35,547 bases of DNA from CAYLGY01 sp964383325 (GTDB taxonomy: Bacteria; Pseudomonadota; Alphaproteobacteria; Rhizobiales; Rhizobiaceae): positions 1 to 35,547 of the forward strand of contig CAYLGY010000019.1 in assembly GCA_964383325.1 (NCBI GenBank). Direction: 5' to 3'. The notes under the pieces are model-generated. The model saw only the letters and a program-made list of their open reading frames with translations, was not told where the DNA came from and ran no database searches. The position numbers and the translations under genes are program-made. This document shows, one piece after another, positions 34,894 to 35,547 of this stretch; within the stretch, counting starts at the first letter, position 1; each line of letters starts with the position of its first letter.

Positions 34894-34959
34894 GGGCCGT
34901 GCTCTCGTACCAATGACAGGCAAGGGTAGCCCTTGCGGGGATCAGAAGCAATCCGGACA

Positions 34960-34986
34960 GCAGCCTGCCATTTGCCGGCAGGCTGC
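34960..34986 (-). terminator. Hairpin downstream of rpoD
   Basis: GCAGCCTGCC (34,960-34,969) and GGCAGGCTGC (34,977-34,986) form a perfect 10-bp stem with a 7-nt loop, 13 nt past the rpoD stop on the minus strand. A smaller hairpin CAAGGG-TAG-CCCTTG follows at 34,921-34,935. No T-run is seen, so factor-independent termination is only probable. Confidence 0.55.
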
Positions 34987-34999
34987 AGGGATGATCCGG

Positions 35000-35547
35000 T
35001 CAGGAATCGAGGAAGCTGCGCAATCGGCGAGAACGGCTCGGATGCTTCAGCTTTCGCAGCGCCTTGGCCTCGATCTGGCGAATTCGTTCGCGGGTCACCG
35101 AGAATTGTTGCCCGACTTCCTCCAGCGTGTGATCCGTATTCATGCCGATTCCGAAGCGCATCCGCAGGACACGTTCCTCGCGCGGCGTCAGCGATGCCAG
35201 CACGCGGGTCGTCGTTTCGCGCAGATTGGCCTGAATGGCCGCATCGATCGGCAGGATCGCATTCTTGTCTTCGATGAAGTCGCCAAGATGCGAGTCCTCC
35301 TCGTCACCGACAGGCGTTTCGAGACTGATCGGCTCCTTGGCAATCTTCAGCACCTTGCGCACTTTCTCCAGCGGCATGGCAAGCTTTTCCGCCAGCTCTT
35401 CCGGCGTAGGCTCGCGGCCGATCTCATGCAGCATCTGTCGGGAAGTGCGGACGATCTTGTTGATCGTCTCGATCATGTGCACGGGAATACGGATCGTACG
35501 CGCCTGATCGGCAATCGAGCGCGTGATCACCTGCCGGATCCACCACG
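35000..35547 (-). CDS. rpoD: RNA polymerase sigma-70 factor RpoD, C-terminal part (5' end outside window)
   Basis: The last 182 residues of the housekeeping sigma factor. The frame is open to the right edge, where WWIRQVITRSIADQ (end of region 2) is read, so the gene continues beyond the window. Region 3 has RTIRIPVHMIETINKIVRTS and EPTPEELAEKLAMPLEKVRK. Region 4 has LTPREERVLRMRFGIGMNTD and the -35-binding helix-turn-helix TLEEVGQQFSVTRERIRQIE, ending HPSRSRRLRSFLDS. The usual alanine in WIRQAITRSIAD is valine here, a mild change. Identity is certain. Confidence 0.97.
   Translation of the reverse strand, partial: WWIRQVITRSIADQARTIRIPVHMIETINKIVRTSRQMLHEIGREPTPEELAEKLAMPLEKVRKVLKIAKEPISLETPVGDEEDSHLGDFIEDKNAILPIDAAIQANLRETTTRVLASLTPREERVLRMRFGIGMNTDHTLEEVGQQFSVTRERIRQIEAKALRKLKHPSRSRRLRSFLDS

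Overview
The window reads as chromosomal DNA of a GC-rich alphaproteobacterium. Supporting signs are the fused-style petB/petC tail, an ExbB with its own signal peptide, a UvrB with a long N-terminal extension, a BA14K-like protein, an HlyU-like protein, a lipoprotein of a type seen in Hyphomicrobiales, and a MarR/OmpR pair like PetP/PetR. I cannot fix the order: several genes lean to Hyphomicrobiales, while the tail of the protein at 2.1-2.9 kb recalls proteins of Sphingomonadales. No rRNA, tRNA, CRISPR array or insertion sequence was seen.

Layout. 0-1.7 kb: end of the cytochrome bc1 operon (petB C-terminus, petC). 2.1-2.9 kb: a hypothetical protein. 3.1-5.4 kb: exbB-exbD-tonB, the energiser of TonB-dependent outer-membrane uptake, with a small palindrome in front. 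5.4-7.9 kb, minus strand: rplY-pth-ychF, a translation cluster. 8.15-12.9 kb: three genes with 4-nt start/stop overlaps that match the known N-acetylglutaminylglutamine amide (NAGGN) osmolyte cluster: an asparagine-synthase-like amidotransferase, a GNAT/ATP-grasp fusion and an M42-like hydrolase. 13.0-14.7 kb: a Tat-exported molybdenum sulfite dehydrogenase with its small cytochrome c. 15.0 kb: a cold-shock protein.

15.2-20.0 kb is the accessory-looking part. It is visibly AT-richer than the rest and holds two genes of no recognised family. One (15,850-17,793) encodes a 647-residue hydrophilic helical protein with an internal duplication. The other, on the minus strand, has an intact 3' part (18,522-19,523) whose reading frame clearly continues upstream to a well-placed ATG at 19,952, but is crossed by three in-frame TGA codons, all in the first 77 codons. 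A BA14K-like secreted protein lies between them. This is the most unusual stretch of the window.

20.0-30.2 kb returns to core genes. There is a glyoxalase-II-like hydrolase and a branched-chain aminotransferase (minus), then divergently a MarR regulator, an OmpR-type response regulator and an EnvZ-like histidine kinase. A perfect 11-bp inverted repeat sits between ilvE and marR and overlaps a strong ilvE promoter. Next, on the minus strand, come prs, a lipoprotein, and a tight lgt-midA-pgeF-M24 cluster. 30.4-31.9 kb (plus): ubiK, a YbjN-like gene and csaA. 31.9-35.5 kb (minus): uvrB, an HlyU-like gene and the 3' end of rpoD.
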